From Flavobacteriaceae bacterium (lineage in GTDB: Bacteria > Bacteroidota > Bacteroidia > Flavobacteriales > Flavobacteriaceae), in contig JANRDC010000018.1 of the NCBI GenBank assembly GCA_030726725.1, positions 25,774 to 89,773 on the forward strand: a stretch of 64,000 nucleotides of DNA, written 5' to 3'. The notes beneath the pieces are model-generated. The model saw only the letters and a list, made by a program, of their open reading frames with translations. It was not told where the DNA came from and did no database searches. A program made the position numbers and the translations under genes. Of the stretch, positions 7,539 to 17,909 are shown in pieces (position 1 is the first letter of the stretch; every line of letters starts with the position of its first letter).

Positions 7539-10136
7539 TTAAAGGTTACTTTCCTGGTTTCTAAATACCAATTCCTGTTCAAAAGCGTCGATTAATACAA
7601 TGCTGTCTCGTTTGATGGATCCTTTCAGCAATTCCTTGGACAGGTTGTTCAGTATTTTCTTTTGAATTATTCGCTTGATCGGTCTGGCGCCGTACTGGGG
7701 ATCAAACCCGAGTTCAGCGAGTAAATCAATGGCTTCTGGCGTTGCGTCAATGGTAATTTCTTGCTCGGATAACATTTTTTGAAGTTGTTTTACTTGGAGT
7801 GCCACGATCTCCCGAACATGTTGGTTGTTGAGTGGGTGAAAGAGAACGATGTCATCGATTCTGTTCAAAAACTCAGGGCGAACACTTTGTTTTAACAGCG
7901 CCAATACTTTTTCTTGGGCTACTTGAGCCGCTTGATCAACATCCTGGTGCTGGGCAAATGCCTCGCTGATCAAATGACTGCCGATGTTGCTGGTCATCAC
8001 GATGATACAATTTTTAAAGTCTGCAACTCGACCCTTGTTGTCGGTGAGTCTTCCCTCGTCCAATACCTGTAGCAGTATGTTAAAGGTGTCGGGGTGAGCT
8101 TTCTCGATTTCATCGAGCAAGATGACAGAATACGGTTTTCTGCGCACCGCCTCGGTGAGTTGCCCACCTTCTTCATATCCGACATATCCTGGAGGTGCAC
8201 CTACCAATCGACTGACCGCGTGCTTTTCTTGATATTCACTCATGTCGATTCGGGTCATGGCCGATTCATCGTCAAAGAGGTAGTCGGCTAGCGTCTTGGC
8301 GAGTTCGGTTTTACCAACGCCCGTAGTGCCGAGAAATAAGAAGGAACCTATGGGTTTTTTTTGGTCCTGCAAACCAGCACGTGATCTTCGGATGGCATCT
8401 GCTACAGCCTGTATGGCTTCATCTTGTCCGATCACCCGTTTGTGCAAAACATCTTCTAATCCCAGTAGCTTTTCCAAGTCGGATTGCATCATTTTGGTAA
8501 TTGGAATCCCTGTCCATTTGGCCACCACTTCTGCGATGTCCTCATAAGTGACTATTTCTTTGATCAAGGTACCTTCGTTTTGTTGGCTGTCCAATGCTTT
8601 TTGAAGTACTTCGAGCTGCTCTTGCGCTTCTTTGATCTTCCCGTACCTAATTTCAGCCACCAACGCGTAGTCTCCATTTCGCTCTGCGCGTTCTGCCGCT
8701 AGTTTGAGTTGTTCGATGGATTCTTTGGTTTTTTGCAATTGGTCCACAGCTGTTTTTTCTGCATCCCAACGCGCCCAGAGCGCCTGTCTGGTTTCTTTCA
8801 GGTTGGCCAATTCACTGTGCAAGGTTTTGAGTTTTACCTGATCGTCTTCTCGGGTAATCGCGGCCAATTCGATTTCTAACTGCATTACTTTGCGGTCGAG
8901 TTGGTCGAGTTCTTCGGGCTTTGAATTCATTTCCATCCGCAATTTAGAAGCAGCCTCATCCATCAAATCGATGGCTTTGTCCGGTAAAAAACGATCGCTG
9001 ATATACCTTTGGGACAATAGTACAGCGGCGATTACAGCCTCGTCTTTGATCTGTACTTTGTGGTGGGCTTCGTATTTTTCTTTGATACCCCGCAAAATTG
9101 AAATGGCGCTTTCAGTGTCCGGTTCATCTACCATGACTTTTTGGAACCTGCGCTCTAACGCCTTGTCTTTTTCAAAGTATTTCTGGTATTCATCTAGGGT
9201 AGTCGCTCCAATAGCGCGCAACTCTCCACGTGCCAGGGCAGGTTTGAGGATGTTGGCCGCATCCATGGCTCCTTCACCGCCTCCAGCGCCTACTAGGGTG
9301 TGGATTTCATCGATAAATAACACGATGTCCCCCTCAGCCCCAATGACTTCTTTGACCACGGACTTTAATCGCTCTTCAAACTCTCCTTTGTATTTTGCTC
9401 CAGCGATCAGCGCCCCCATATCCAGAGAATAGATGACCTTGTCTTTTAGGTTTTCCGGCACATCACCAGTGACAATCCTGTGGGCCAATCCCTCAGCGAT
9501 GGCGGTTTTTCCCACCCCTGGGGAACCTATAAGCATAGGGTTGTTTTTGGTGCGTCTGGACAATATTTGAAGCACCCTGCGGATTTCCTCATCTCTTCCG
9601 ATGACCGGATCCAACATGCCTTTATCTGCAGCTTGGTTTAGATTTCTAGCATATTTCTCCAGAGATTGATAATTGGCCTCAGCGTCCTTGGACTGAACAG
9701 AGGCTCCTTGACGTAACTCTGCGATGGCTTTTTTTAAGTCTTTTTCATTGATTCCTTGTTCTTTGAGCAGTGTAGCTGCTCTGTGGCTAGCGTCTAAAAG
9801 GGCGAGTAGGAGATGTTCTACTGTGGTAAATTCATCCCCGAGTTTTTTGGCCCAGCTGGTAGCTTTTTGCAGGGTTTCTACGGCAGATCTTCCCCATTGA
9901 AGATTTCCACCTGCTACTTTTGATTGGGTCTCCAACAATTGTTTCACTTGGGCTTTGAGCTGATCTATATTTGCCCCAACTTTTTTGAGCAAATAGACAA
10001 TGGCGTGTTCCTCACTTTCAATCAGTGCGGACAAAACATGTACAGGTTCCACTGATGCGTGCTCGGATTGTTGCGCGATGATCTGTGCAGATTCAATGAT
10101 CTCTTGGGCTTTGATGGTGTATTGATTCAGTTGCAT
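7539..10136 (-). CDS. clpB: ATP-dependent disaggregase ClpB
   Basis: ClpB is the Hsp100 disaggregase that works with DnaK to resolubilise protein aggregates. The 865-residue protein has the N domain (about 1-150) and AAA1 with Walker A GSPGVGKT (near 200) and [17 protein letters not shown] pore loop (here [13 protein letters not shown]). A long coiled-coil middle domain (about 400-520) follows, which separates ClpB from ClpC/ClpA. AAA2 has Walker A GTTGVGKT and the GYVGYEEGG pore loop. All motifs are intact. Upstream, no clear TAnnTTTG box is seen (TAATGTTG has one mismatch). Confidence 0.97.
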   Translation of the reverse strand: MQLNQYTIKAQEIIESAQIIAQQSEHASVEPVHVLSALIESEEHAIVYLLKKVGANIDQLKAQVKQLLETQSKVAGGNLQWGRSAVETLQKATSWAKKLGDEFTTVEHLLLALLDASHRAATLLKEQGINEKDLKKAIAELRQGASVQSKDAEANYQSLEKYARNLNQAADKGMLDPVIGRDEEIRRVLQILSRRTKNNPMLIGSPGVGKTAIAEGLAHRIVTGDVPENLKDKVIYSLDMGALIAGAKYKGEFEERLKSVVKEVIGAEGDIVLFIDEIHTLVGAGGGEGAMDAANILKPALARGELRAIGATTLDEYQKYFEKDKALERRFQKVMVDEPDTESAISILRGIKEKYEAHHKVQIKDEAVIAAVLLSQRYISDRFLPDKAIDLMDEAASKLRMEMNSKPEELDQLDRKVMQLEIELAAITREDDQVKLKTLHSELANLKETRQALWARWDAEKTAVDQLQKTKESIEQLKLAAERAERNGDYALVAEIRYGKIKEAQEQLEVLQKALDSQQNEGTLIKEIVTYEDIAEVVAKWTGIPITKMMQSDLEKLLGLEDVLHKRVIGQDEAIQAVADAIRRSRAGLQDQKKPIGSFLFLGTTGVGKTELAKTLADYLFDDESAMTRIDMSEYQEKHAVSRLVGAPPGYVGYEEGGQLTEAVRRKPYSVILLDEIEKAHPDTFNILLQVLDEGRLTDNKGRVADFKNCIIVMTSNIGSHLISEAFAQHQDVDQAAQVAQEKVLALLKQSVRPEFLNRIDDIVLFHPLNNQHVREIVALQVKQLQKMLSEQEITIDATPEAIDLLAELGFDPQYGARPIKRIIQKKILNNLSKELLKGSIKRDSIVLIDAFEQELVFRNQESNL

Positions 10137-10266
10137 AGCTCGTGGTTGTTTGTGTATATTTGCAAACCTTGCAACATTAGGGCCAGGCTTTTTTTTCGGA
10201 CATTTTGTCTGCTTAAGCTATTGGTTATAAGACATTTAGACATAGTTTCCCGCTAAATCATTTAAT

Positions 10267-10665
10267 ATGAGTTTGTTGAAAAAATGGTTTGATACCGACA
10301 AAAAGTCATCTGAGCCCAAATCTATCCAGAATCAACCCGCCGACACTTTTTGGATTCCACTGACTTCCCTGGACCAGCTAGCCGATTGGAACGATCAGCA
10401 AGCTGATCCCATCTATGTCTTTAAACACTCCACCAGCTGTGGCATTTCCAAGATGGTGCTCAAGGACCTCACCCAGCGTTTGTCTGCTCAAAGAGGCCCA
10501 GGCCAATATTTTCTGTTGCACTTGATCGAGTACAGAGCCATCTCTAACGAATTAGCTGCTCGTTTCGGGGTGGTGCACCAGTCGCCTCAAATGTTGAAGA
10601 TCGAGCAGGGCAGCTGCACTTTAAACGATTCACACTACAGTATCTTGGACCATACCTGGTCCTGA
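10267..10665 (+). CDS. ytxJ: YtxJ-family monothiol bacilliredoxin
   Basis: A 132-residue thioredoxin-fold protein of the YtxJ (BrxC) family. Members act in bacillithiol redox chemistry, removing bacillithiol from S-bacillithiolated proteins. The active site is STSCGIS with a single cysteine, C58. The ISNELAARFGVVHQSPQ segment supplies the cis-Pro loop and the length is normal. It implies that the organism makes bacillithiol, but no bsh biosynthesis genes are in this window. The gene stands alone between divergent clpB and glyA. Confidence 0.88.
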   Translation: MSLLKKWFDTDKKSSEPKSIQNQPADTFWIPLTSLDQLADWNDQQADPIYVFKHSTSCGISKMVLKDLTQRLSAQRGPGQYFLLHLIEYRAISNELAARFGVVHQSPQMLKIEQGSCTLNDSHYSILDHTWS

Positions 10666-10726
10666 TGGTGTTGATTGTTGTTTAATAACTCTGATCATAT
10701 TTGGGGCCCACTTCAGATGTTTTATC

Positions 10727-10737
10727 GCACTAAGTGC
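10727..10737. repeat. short palindrome GCACT-A-AGTGC upstream of glyA
   Basis: A perfect 5+1+5 inverted repeat just before TAATTTTA (10739-10746), which is one mismatch from the -7 consensus. It lies 27 bases upstream of the glyA ATG and could be an operator. No other evidence supports this. Confidence 0.3.
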
Positions 10738-10764
10738 TTAATTTTACACCCATAATTTAATCCC

Positions 10765-12039
10765 ATGGAAAGAGACCACATCATTTTTGACCTGATTCAA
10801 GACGAAGAACACAGACAACGCGAAGGCATTGAGCTGATTGCCTCAGAAAATTTCACCAGTCCAGAGGTGATGGAAGCTGCTGGTTCAGTATTGACCAACA
10901 AGTATGCTGAAGGTTATCCGGGTAAACGCTATTACGGGGGTTGTCAGATTGTTGATCAAGTAGAGCAAATCGCTATTGATCGCGCTAAGGCCCTTTTTGG
11001 AGCAGCTTATGCCAATGTGCAGCCTCACTCAGGTTCTCAAGCAAATGCCTCAGTGTATCACGCATGTCTCACCCCTGGGGATACCATCTTAGGGTTTGAT
11101 CTATCACACGGAGGTCACTTGACCCACGGTTCCCCAGTTAACTTCTCTGGGAGACTCTATCGACCCGTATTTTATGGTGTAGAGCAAGAAACAGGCCGTT
11201 TAAACTACGACAAAATTGAAGAGATTGCATTGGCTGAAAAACCAAAGATGATCATTGCAGGAGCCTCTGCTTATTCAAGAGATATGGATTTTGCTCGCTT
11301 TAGAGCGATTGCTGACCGCGTAGGAGCGTTGTTGTTGGCTGATATTTCTCACCCAGCCGGGTTGATTGCCAAAGGACTGCTCAACGATCCGATTCCCCAC
11401 TGTCACATAGTGACCACTACGACTCATAAAACCCTAAGGGGGCCAAGAGGTGGATTGATTTTAATGGGTCAGGATTTTGAAAACCCTATGGGATTAAAAG
11501 GGCCAAAAGGCGAGGTGCGCATGATGTCCACTTTGTTGGACTTAGCTGTTTTTCCAGGGAACCAAGGGGGGCCTTTGGAGCACATTATCGCCGCTAAGGC
11601 TGTTGCTTTTGGGCAGTGCTTAACCGATGAATTTTTACACTACGCCATTCAGGTGCAAAAAAATGCGCAGGCTTTGGCTCAGGCGTTTGTCAAAAGAGAT
11701 TATCACCTGATTTCAGGGGGCACAGACAACCACATGATGCTGATCGATTTGCGCAATAAGAACATCACTGGAAAAGAGGCTGAAAATGTTTTGGTGGCTG
11801 CTGATATTACCGCCAACAAAAACATGGTTCCTTTTGACGACAAGTCTCCGTTTGTCACCTCAGGAATACGTTTTGGAACACCAGCGGTGACTACACGCGG
11901 GTTGAAAGAGGCCGATATGGAAACCATCGCAGCCCTAGTTGACCGGGTATTAACCCACAAGGACGATGCTGCAATAATCGCTCAGGTTAAGGAAGAAGTA
12001 AATGAATTGATGGGGGAAAGGCCTCTGTTTGTCGGCTAA
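10765..12039 (+). CDS. glyA: serine hydroxymethyltransferase
   Basis: GlyA interconverts serine and glycine with tetrahydrofolate, using PLP. The 424-residue protein shows [13 protein letters not shown] at the N-terminus, [10 protein letters not shown], the PLP lysine K222 in [14 protein letters not shown], and the QGGPLEH motif. The length is normal. Its TAA overlaps the A run that is the U tract of the SRP RNA terminator on the other strand. The glycine cleavage T protein encoded at 47168-48253 uses the same one-carbon pool. Confidence 0.97.
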   Translation: MERDHIIFDLIQDEEHRQREGIELIASENFTSPEVMEAAGSVLTNKYAEGYPGKRYYGGCQIVDQVEQIAIDRAKALFGAAYANVQPHSGSQANASVYHACLTPGDTILGFDLSHGGHLTHGSPVNFSGRLYRPVFYGVEQETGRLNYDKIEEIALAEKPKMIIAGASAYSRDMDFARFRAIADRVGALLLADISHPAGLIAKGLLNDPIPHCHIVTTTTHKTLRGPRGGLILMGQDFENPMGLKGPKGEVRMMSTLLDLAVFPGNQGGPLEHIIAAKAVAFGQCLTDEFLHYAIQVQKNAQALAQAFVKRDYHLISGGTDNHMMLIDLRNKNITGKEAENVLVAADITANKNMVPFDDKSPFVTSGIRFGTPAVTTRGLKEADMETIAALVDRVLTHKDDAAIIAQVKEEVNELMGERPLFVG

Positions 12040-12046
12040 AAAAAAA

Positions 12047-12142
12047 GGGCAAGAGGTCCACATCGCACCGCTACAACCTCATACCCTTGCTGTGTTCCCA
12101 CCCTGGGGGATTTTGAGGGAGCTGGTCGTGTAGGTCTTGCCC
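12047..12142 (-). ncRNA. ffs: signal recognition particle RNA (4.5S, small bacterial type)
   Basis: On the minus strand the terminal helix GGGCAAGA (12142-12135) pairs with UCUUGCCC (12054-12047). The apical Ffh-binding hairpin holds CCAGGGUGGGAACACAGCAAGGG, the Bacteroidota form of the conserved SRP RNA loop with GGAA-type tetraloop and the asymmetric A/C-rich internal loop. The 3' end runs into a T run (complement of the A tract ending at 12046), giving an intrinsic terminator. A full consensus promoter lies immediately upstream. The exact mature ends are inferred from the helix. Confidence 0.92.
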
Positions 12143-12146
12143 GGCG

Positions 12147-12176
12147 CAAAGATAACTCCTTTTCTATTTTGAGCAA
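12147..12176 (-). promoter_or_regulatory. consensus promoter of the SRP RNA gene
   Basis: On the minus strand TTG (12176-12174), a 19-base spacer and TATCTTTG (12154-12147) match the Bacteroidota housekeeping sigma consensus exactly. The predicted start lies a few bases before the first paired G of the SRP RNA. Confidence 0.85.
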
Positions 12177-12222
12177 GGAGTAAAAGGCTTTAAATTTAAG
12201 CACTGTAACTGATTCATTCTGT

Positions 12223-13263
12223 ATGGTTAAGCCACATTATATCGCGTTTTTATCGATTTTTTTGCTCGTTTCTTGCGGTCAAAAAACAAGCGAAAAGTCG
12301 GTGGCTGCCTTGGTGTTAACGCCGAGTAAAGATCTTTACACCCAAGGGGATACCCTAAGGTTTTCATGGAAAAACCCCAATCCCATCACTTTTGATTCCC
12401 TAGCATTTTCCTTAGCTGGTCATCCTTTGACCAGTGATGGAGATCAACTGGTATTAGACGCAACTATTCTAGGTGCACAAACAATCGAATGGGTAGGCTT
12501 CCAAAAAAAACAAGAGCTATCTCAAGGTTCCTTAAAGGTAAAGATCTTGGCCAAAGAGCCACCAAAGCTCTATACTTACGAAATTATAAACGCTTATCCG
12601 CACGATAGGCAGGCTTACACCCAAGGGCTTGAGTTTGCTGATGGTGTGCTCTATGAAAGCACTGGTTTGTTGGGCTATTCATCTCTGAGAAAAGTGGATT
12701 ACAAGACGGGCCAAGTCTTGCAGCAACACGATCTTCCCCAGGATGTTTTTGGAGAGGGAATCACCATTTTTAACGATAAAATTTATCAGTTGACCTGGCA
12801 AAATGGATTTGGGTACATCTATGATATGTCGTTTGAAGAACTGGGAAGATTTGCCTACGGAAATAGCAAGGAGGGTTGGGGATTGGCCCATGACGAAACA
12901 AAACTTTTCAAAAGCGACGGCTCAGATCGGATATGGATTCTTGAACCGACACAAGGGGCAGAAATTGCCCAATTTTCTACCGTGACACATCAAGGGTTTT
13001 TTAATAGAGCTAATGAGTTGGAGTATGTGGATGGAAAAATATACGCCAATGTATATCAAAAAGAATCCATGATGATCATCGATGCGTTTAGCGGAGCCAT
13101 AGTGGGTATTGTAGATTTTTCTGGCTTGAAGCAAAAGGTGACACAACACCCTGAGTTAGATGTACTAAACGGTGTTGCTTATCACCCGGAAAACAAGACT
13201 TTTTTTGTGACTGGAAAAAAATGGGACCGTTTATTTGAGGTGCGTATCGTTCCGAAACCATGA
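12223..13263 (+). CDS. glutaminyl-peptide cyclotransferase, lipoprotein
   Basis: A 346-residue member of the beta-propeller glutamine cyclotransferase family, which converts N-terminal Gln to pyroglutamate. The N-terminus is a lipoprotein signal with lipobox LLVSC (C18). A beta-sandwich-like region follows (about 30-120), then the cyclase domain starting near 125 with the family hallmarks AYTQGLEF, GLLGYSSLRKVD, GEGIT and QLTWQNG. It is therefore probably anchored in a membrane facing the periplasm or surface. Its final 4 bases overlap the SDR gene (ATGA), suggesting coupled translation. Confidence 0.88.
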   Translation: MVKPHYIAFLSIFLLVSCGQKTSEKSVAALVLTPSKDLYTQGDTLRFSWKNPNPITFDSLAFSLAGHPLTSDGDQLVLDATILGAQTIEWVGFQKKQELSQGSLKVKILAKEPPKLYTYEIINAYPHDRQAYTQGLEFADGVLYESTGLLGYSSLRKVDYKTGQVLQQHDLPQDVFGEGITIFNDKIYQLTWQNGFGYIYDMSFEELGRFAYGNSKEGWGLAHDETKLFKSDGSDRIWILEPTQGAEIAQFSTVTHQGFFNRANELEYVDGKIYANVYQKESMMIIDAFSGAIVGIVDFSGLKQKVTQHPELDVLNGVAYHPENKTFFVTGKKWDRLFEVRIVPKP

Positions 13264-14075
13264 GCACATCAAAGCCATATATTGTTTTAGTGACCGGAGC
13301 CTCCTCAGGGATAGGCCAGTCTATCGCCATGTATTTAAGCCAACATGGATGTATCGTATACGGAACAGCCAGGAATCCCCAAGTGTATCAACAGCCCAAA
13401 GAGTATACCTTACTGGCTTTAGATGTCCAACAAGTTTCAGGAATTGATGCTGCGGTGGCTCATATTTTATCCGTTCACGGCCGTATTGACGTATTGATCA
13501 ACAATGCAGGAGTGGGCATAACCGGTCCTGTGGAACAAACGCCATTGGCGGAAATCGATCAGGTTTTTGATGTGAATCTAAAGGGTCCTATTCGCATGCT
13601 TCAAGCGGTACTTCCAGCCATGAGAAGTCAAGGCAGCGGTTTGGTGATCAACATCACGTCCATCGCTGGTGCTATGGGATTGCCTTTTCGAGGATTGTAT
13701 TCTGCGACTAAATCATCCCTTTCATTGGTTACCGAATCCCTGCGCATGGAGTGTGCCCCGTTTGGTGTCCGTTTGTGCACGGTAGCGCCGGGTGATTACG
13801 CCACCAACATAGCTTCTGGCAGGTACCACACCCCTGTGGACCATAATGGACCATACCACCCCCAGTATGACAAAACACTGGCAGGGATGAATGCCCATGT
13901 CGATCAAGGGTCTGATCCCGTTGAGGTGGCTCGATTGGTGTGGAAAATCATACAGTCAAAAAATCCAAAAGTGCATTACCGGGTGGGGAAACCACTTCAA
14001 AAAGCGGCTATTTGGATCAAATTCTTGTTGCCGGACACTTTATTTGAACGATTATTGCTTAAATTCTATTCCTAA
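13260..14075 (+). CDS. SDR-family oxidoreductase
   Basis: A 271-residue classical short-chain dehydrogenase. It shows the cofactor motif TGASSGIG at 12-19, NNAGVG, the catalytic Ser in ITSIAG, and Y147/K151 in YSATK. The family oxidises or reduces alcohols, ketones and lipids with NAD(P)H; no substrate can be assigned. The C-terminal region has a hydrophobic stretch near the end, as in SDRs that associate with membranes. It overlaps the cyclase gene by 4 bases and is 11 bases from the aldolase gene. Confidence 0.88.
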   Translation: MSTSKPYIVLVTGASSGIGQSIAMYLSQHGCIVYGTARNPQVYQQPKEYTLLALDVQQVSGIDAAVAHILSVHGRIDVLINNAGVGITGPVEQTPLAEIDQVFDVNLKGPIRMLQAVLPAMRSQGSGLVINITSIAGAMGLPFRGLYSATKSSLSLVTESLRMECAPFGVRLCTVAPGDYATNIASGRYHTPVDHNGPYHPQYDKTLAGMNAHVDQGSDPVEVARLVWKIIQSKNPKVHYRVGKPLQKAAIWIKFLLPDTLFERLLLKFYS

Positions 14076-14086
14076 AACCTTTACCT

Positions 14087-14743
14087 ATGAAGTTTTTTAT
14101 CGACACAGCCAATCTAGATCAAATCCGTGAAGCCCAATCACTTGGCGTACTTGATGGAGTGACCACCAATCCATCTTTGATGGCCAAAGAGGGTATTTCG
14201 GGTCAACAAGCCATTCTGGATCATTACCAAGCGATTTGTCAATTGGTCGACGGGGATGTGTCTGCAGAGGTGATTGCCACAGAGTATGAGGCGATGATTG
14301 AGGAGGGAAAGATTTTAGCTGCGCTACATCCACAAATTGTGGTGAAAGTTCCGATGATCAAAGACGGAATTAAAGCGATCAAATATTTTAGCGACCACGG
14401 AATCAGAACTAATTGCACTTTGGTTTTCTCTGTGGGACAAGCTTTGTTAGCTGCAAAAGCTGGAGCCACCTATGTTTCTCCATTTATAGGTCGTTTGGAT
14501 GACATTTCTACTGATGGACTGCATTTGATCGCTGAAATCAGAGCTGTCTATGACAACTACGATTTTCCCACACAGATTTTAGCTGCCTCTGTGCGCCATA
14601 CCATGCACGTGATTGACTGCGCTAAAATCGGTGCTGATGTGATGACTGGACCTCTTTCCTCCATCACTGGATTGTTAAAGCATCCGTTGACCGATTCGGG
14701 ATTGGCTCAATTTTTAGCCGATTACAACCGAGTAAATGGGTAA
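14087..14743 (+). CDS. fsa: transaldolase / fructose-6-phosphate aldolase family protein
   Basis: A 218-residue protein of the short transaldolase (TalC/FSA) family. Landmarks are [13 protein letters not shown] at the start, GVTTNPSL, the Schiff-base lysine K87 in VVKVPM, and the C-terminal GADVMTGP stretch. Short members are either transaldolases of the pentose phosphate pathway or fructose-6-phosphate aldolases, and the sequence alone does not separate them with certainty. A Flavobacteria-like genome would be expected to use this form as its transaldolase. It converges with the lipoprotein at 14778 with no clear terminator. Confidence 0.88.
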   Translation: MKFFIDTANLDQIREAQSLGVLDGVTTNPSLMAKEGISGQQAILDHYQAICQLVDGDVSAEVIATEYEAMIEEGKILAALHPQIVVKVPMIKDGIKAIKYFSDHGIRTNCTLVFSVGQALLAAKAGATYVSPFIGRLDDISTDGLHLIAEIRAVYDNYDFPTQILAASVRHTMHVIDCAKIGADVMTGPLSSITGLLKHPLTDSGLAQFLADYNRVNG

Positions 14744-14777
14744 TCAACAACAATCACCAGGTACGAGTCACCTAGTT

Positions 14778-16160
14778 CTACTGTTTTTGGAAGCTGGTCT
14801 GTAGATTGGCAAATCCATTGACAATCTTTCCATTTTCCAAAACGACGCTTTTAAATGCGTTGTCCCAAATCAGTCTGTTCTGTAGATCTTCAGGGTGGAT
14901 AGATCGGTATTGAAGTTCAGGCTGCATGTCGTATTCTTGAATGGTGGCTGACCACTGAGCAGCATCTTGATCTGGACTGATACCAATAAATTGGTATTCC
15001 GGCCACTTTTTCTGGAGTTCAGCTACTTTTTGTTGAATTCTAAACAGCATTCCTTCGTATTTGGAAGACCAAAAATAGAGCACTACTTTGCGGTCTGAAG
15101 CCAATTTTTGAAGATTAGTGAGGTCTCCCTGATGATTCACAACTGGAAGTGGCAATACCTGGCGGTTGGGCTGTAGCGAGAGGATCGATTGGTATACTTC
15201 ATTGAGCTCGCTGGCATATCGGTTTTCCTTGAGATAAGGGGAGAATACCTGATGGAATTGGGTGATGCGGGCCTCCGAGTCTTGGGATTTCACCCAGTAC
15301 TGCAAGGCTAATTGTCTCATCAACTGATCTTTAAGTAAACGATCTTCCACTAAACTATCGATGATATTTAGTTTGTGCAGGTTAAAGTGAAGCGGTTTTT
15401 CTGGAGCGGGTATTTCACCACATTGCTCATTACAAGCTTCATAAGCCATATTGCCCAAGTGGAACTTCATGAACTGAAAATAGGGTCTAAAATGGCTCAA
15501 ATCCCGGTTGTTTCGCTCTATATTTTTTCTGTAGTCAAAAAATTCTTGGGGAAAGTCTTTGACCTTAGGGCTGTTTTCGTGAAAGAATGGGTATTTTTCT
15601 TTGTGCACATACAGGTTGTAATCGATATTGGCCGCAACCATGGATACCGCTCTTTCTGAGAGTGTCACCTCTTTTTGTAGGTCGCTGAGCATCGATAATT
15701 TGTCTGCCCGTATCGTCTCGATGAGCTGATGGAAAGGCTCAGGATCCAACACATAATTTTTTTCGATGCTGTAGGATTCTCTTTCATTGGTTAAGAACAT
15801 CTCTAATATAAAGTTGTTCAGCTCTGAACCACGTCCGGAAAACACCAAAGACTCATCAAAAGACACGGTATTGATCCTGATGTGTATGCTGTCTCCTTTT
15901 TGCAAATAGACGTAATTGTATTCGGGTGGGTGGTCAAAATGGTAGAGCCCCTCATCCAAGGATTCTAAACGAAGAGAAAAACGTCCGTATTGATCTAGAA
16001 ATGCAGTGTCAATTAATTCCTCCTCGCGGTGAAGGGTGATGAAATCACTGGTGGGATTGACAATGGTGCCACTGAAATAGGTGGGTTGGGTTTTGGGATC
16101 GATGGCCCCACAACCCACCAAAAATAAAAGAAAAACTATGCTTGGATATTTCATGTTCAT
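14778..16160 (-). CDS. TlpA-like lipoprotein lacking the CXXC motif
   Basis: A 460-residue lipoprotein with lipobox FLVGC near residue 17. The N-terminal part (about 25-115) is a beta domain like the DUF4369-type domain that precedes thioredoxin domains in Bacteroidota. A helical middle region follows (about 120-330), then a thioredoxin-like C-terminus (about 335-460). Where active homologues have WCxxC, this protein reads FWSSKYEG, so there is no redox pair. The QFIGISPD segment keeps the AhpC/TlpA look. It is probably an exported, non-catalytic thioredoxin-fold protein; the function is unknown. Confidence 0.7.
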   Translation of the reverse strand: MNMKYPSIVFLLFLVGCGAIDPKTQPTYFSGTIVNPTSDFITLHREEELIDTAFLDQYGRFSLRLESLDEGLYHFDHPPEYNYVYLQKGDSIHIRINTVSFDESLVFSGRGSELNNFILEMFLTNERESYSIEKNYVLDPEPFHQLIETIRADKLSMLSDLQKEVTLSERAVSMVAANIDYNLYVHKEKYPFFHENSPKVKDFPQEFFDYRKNIERNNRDLSHFRPYFQFMKFHLGNMAYEACNEQCGEIPAPEKPLHFNLHKLNIIDSLVEDRLLKDQLMRQLALQYWVKSQDSEARITQFHQVFSPYLKENRYASELNEVYQSILSLQPNRQVLPLPVVNHQGDLTNLQKLASDRKVVLYFWSSKYEGMLFRIQQKVAELQKKWPEYQFIGISPDQDAAQWSATIQEYDMQPELQYRSIHPEDLQNRLIWDNAFKSVVLENGKIVNGFANLQTSFQKQ

Positions 16161-16233
16161 TCAGGGGGTAAATGTAAAATAACCTGTCGCTTGAGCGCGT
16201 TAATGCTTCGTTAAAACTAAGGCGTATCATTTA

Positions 16234-16265
16234 TTGGTATGTACCAAAGGGTTTGCCTATTTTTG
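16234..16265 (+). promoter_or_regulatory. promoter of the ABC-F gene with an overlapping palindrome
   Basis: TATTTTTG (16258-16265) matches the -7 consensus. TTG at 16234-16236 stands 21 bases upstream. That TTG is the first half of a perfect palindrome TTGGTA-TG-TACCAA (16234-16247), a plausible operator placed on the -33 element. Confidence 0.6.
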
Positions 16266-16278
16266 CACCAAAATATAA

Positions 16279-17901
<1,623 letters not shown>

Positions 17902-17909
17902 TTGAGCGG

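Noticed and set aside
8890..9432. 180-codon plus-strand open frame inside clpB
   Set aside because: It lies entirely antisense to a well-conserved ClpB reading frame, encodes a low-complexity Ser-rich product and has no homology I recognise.
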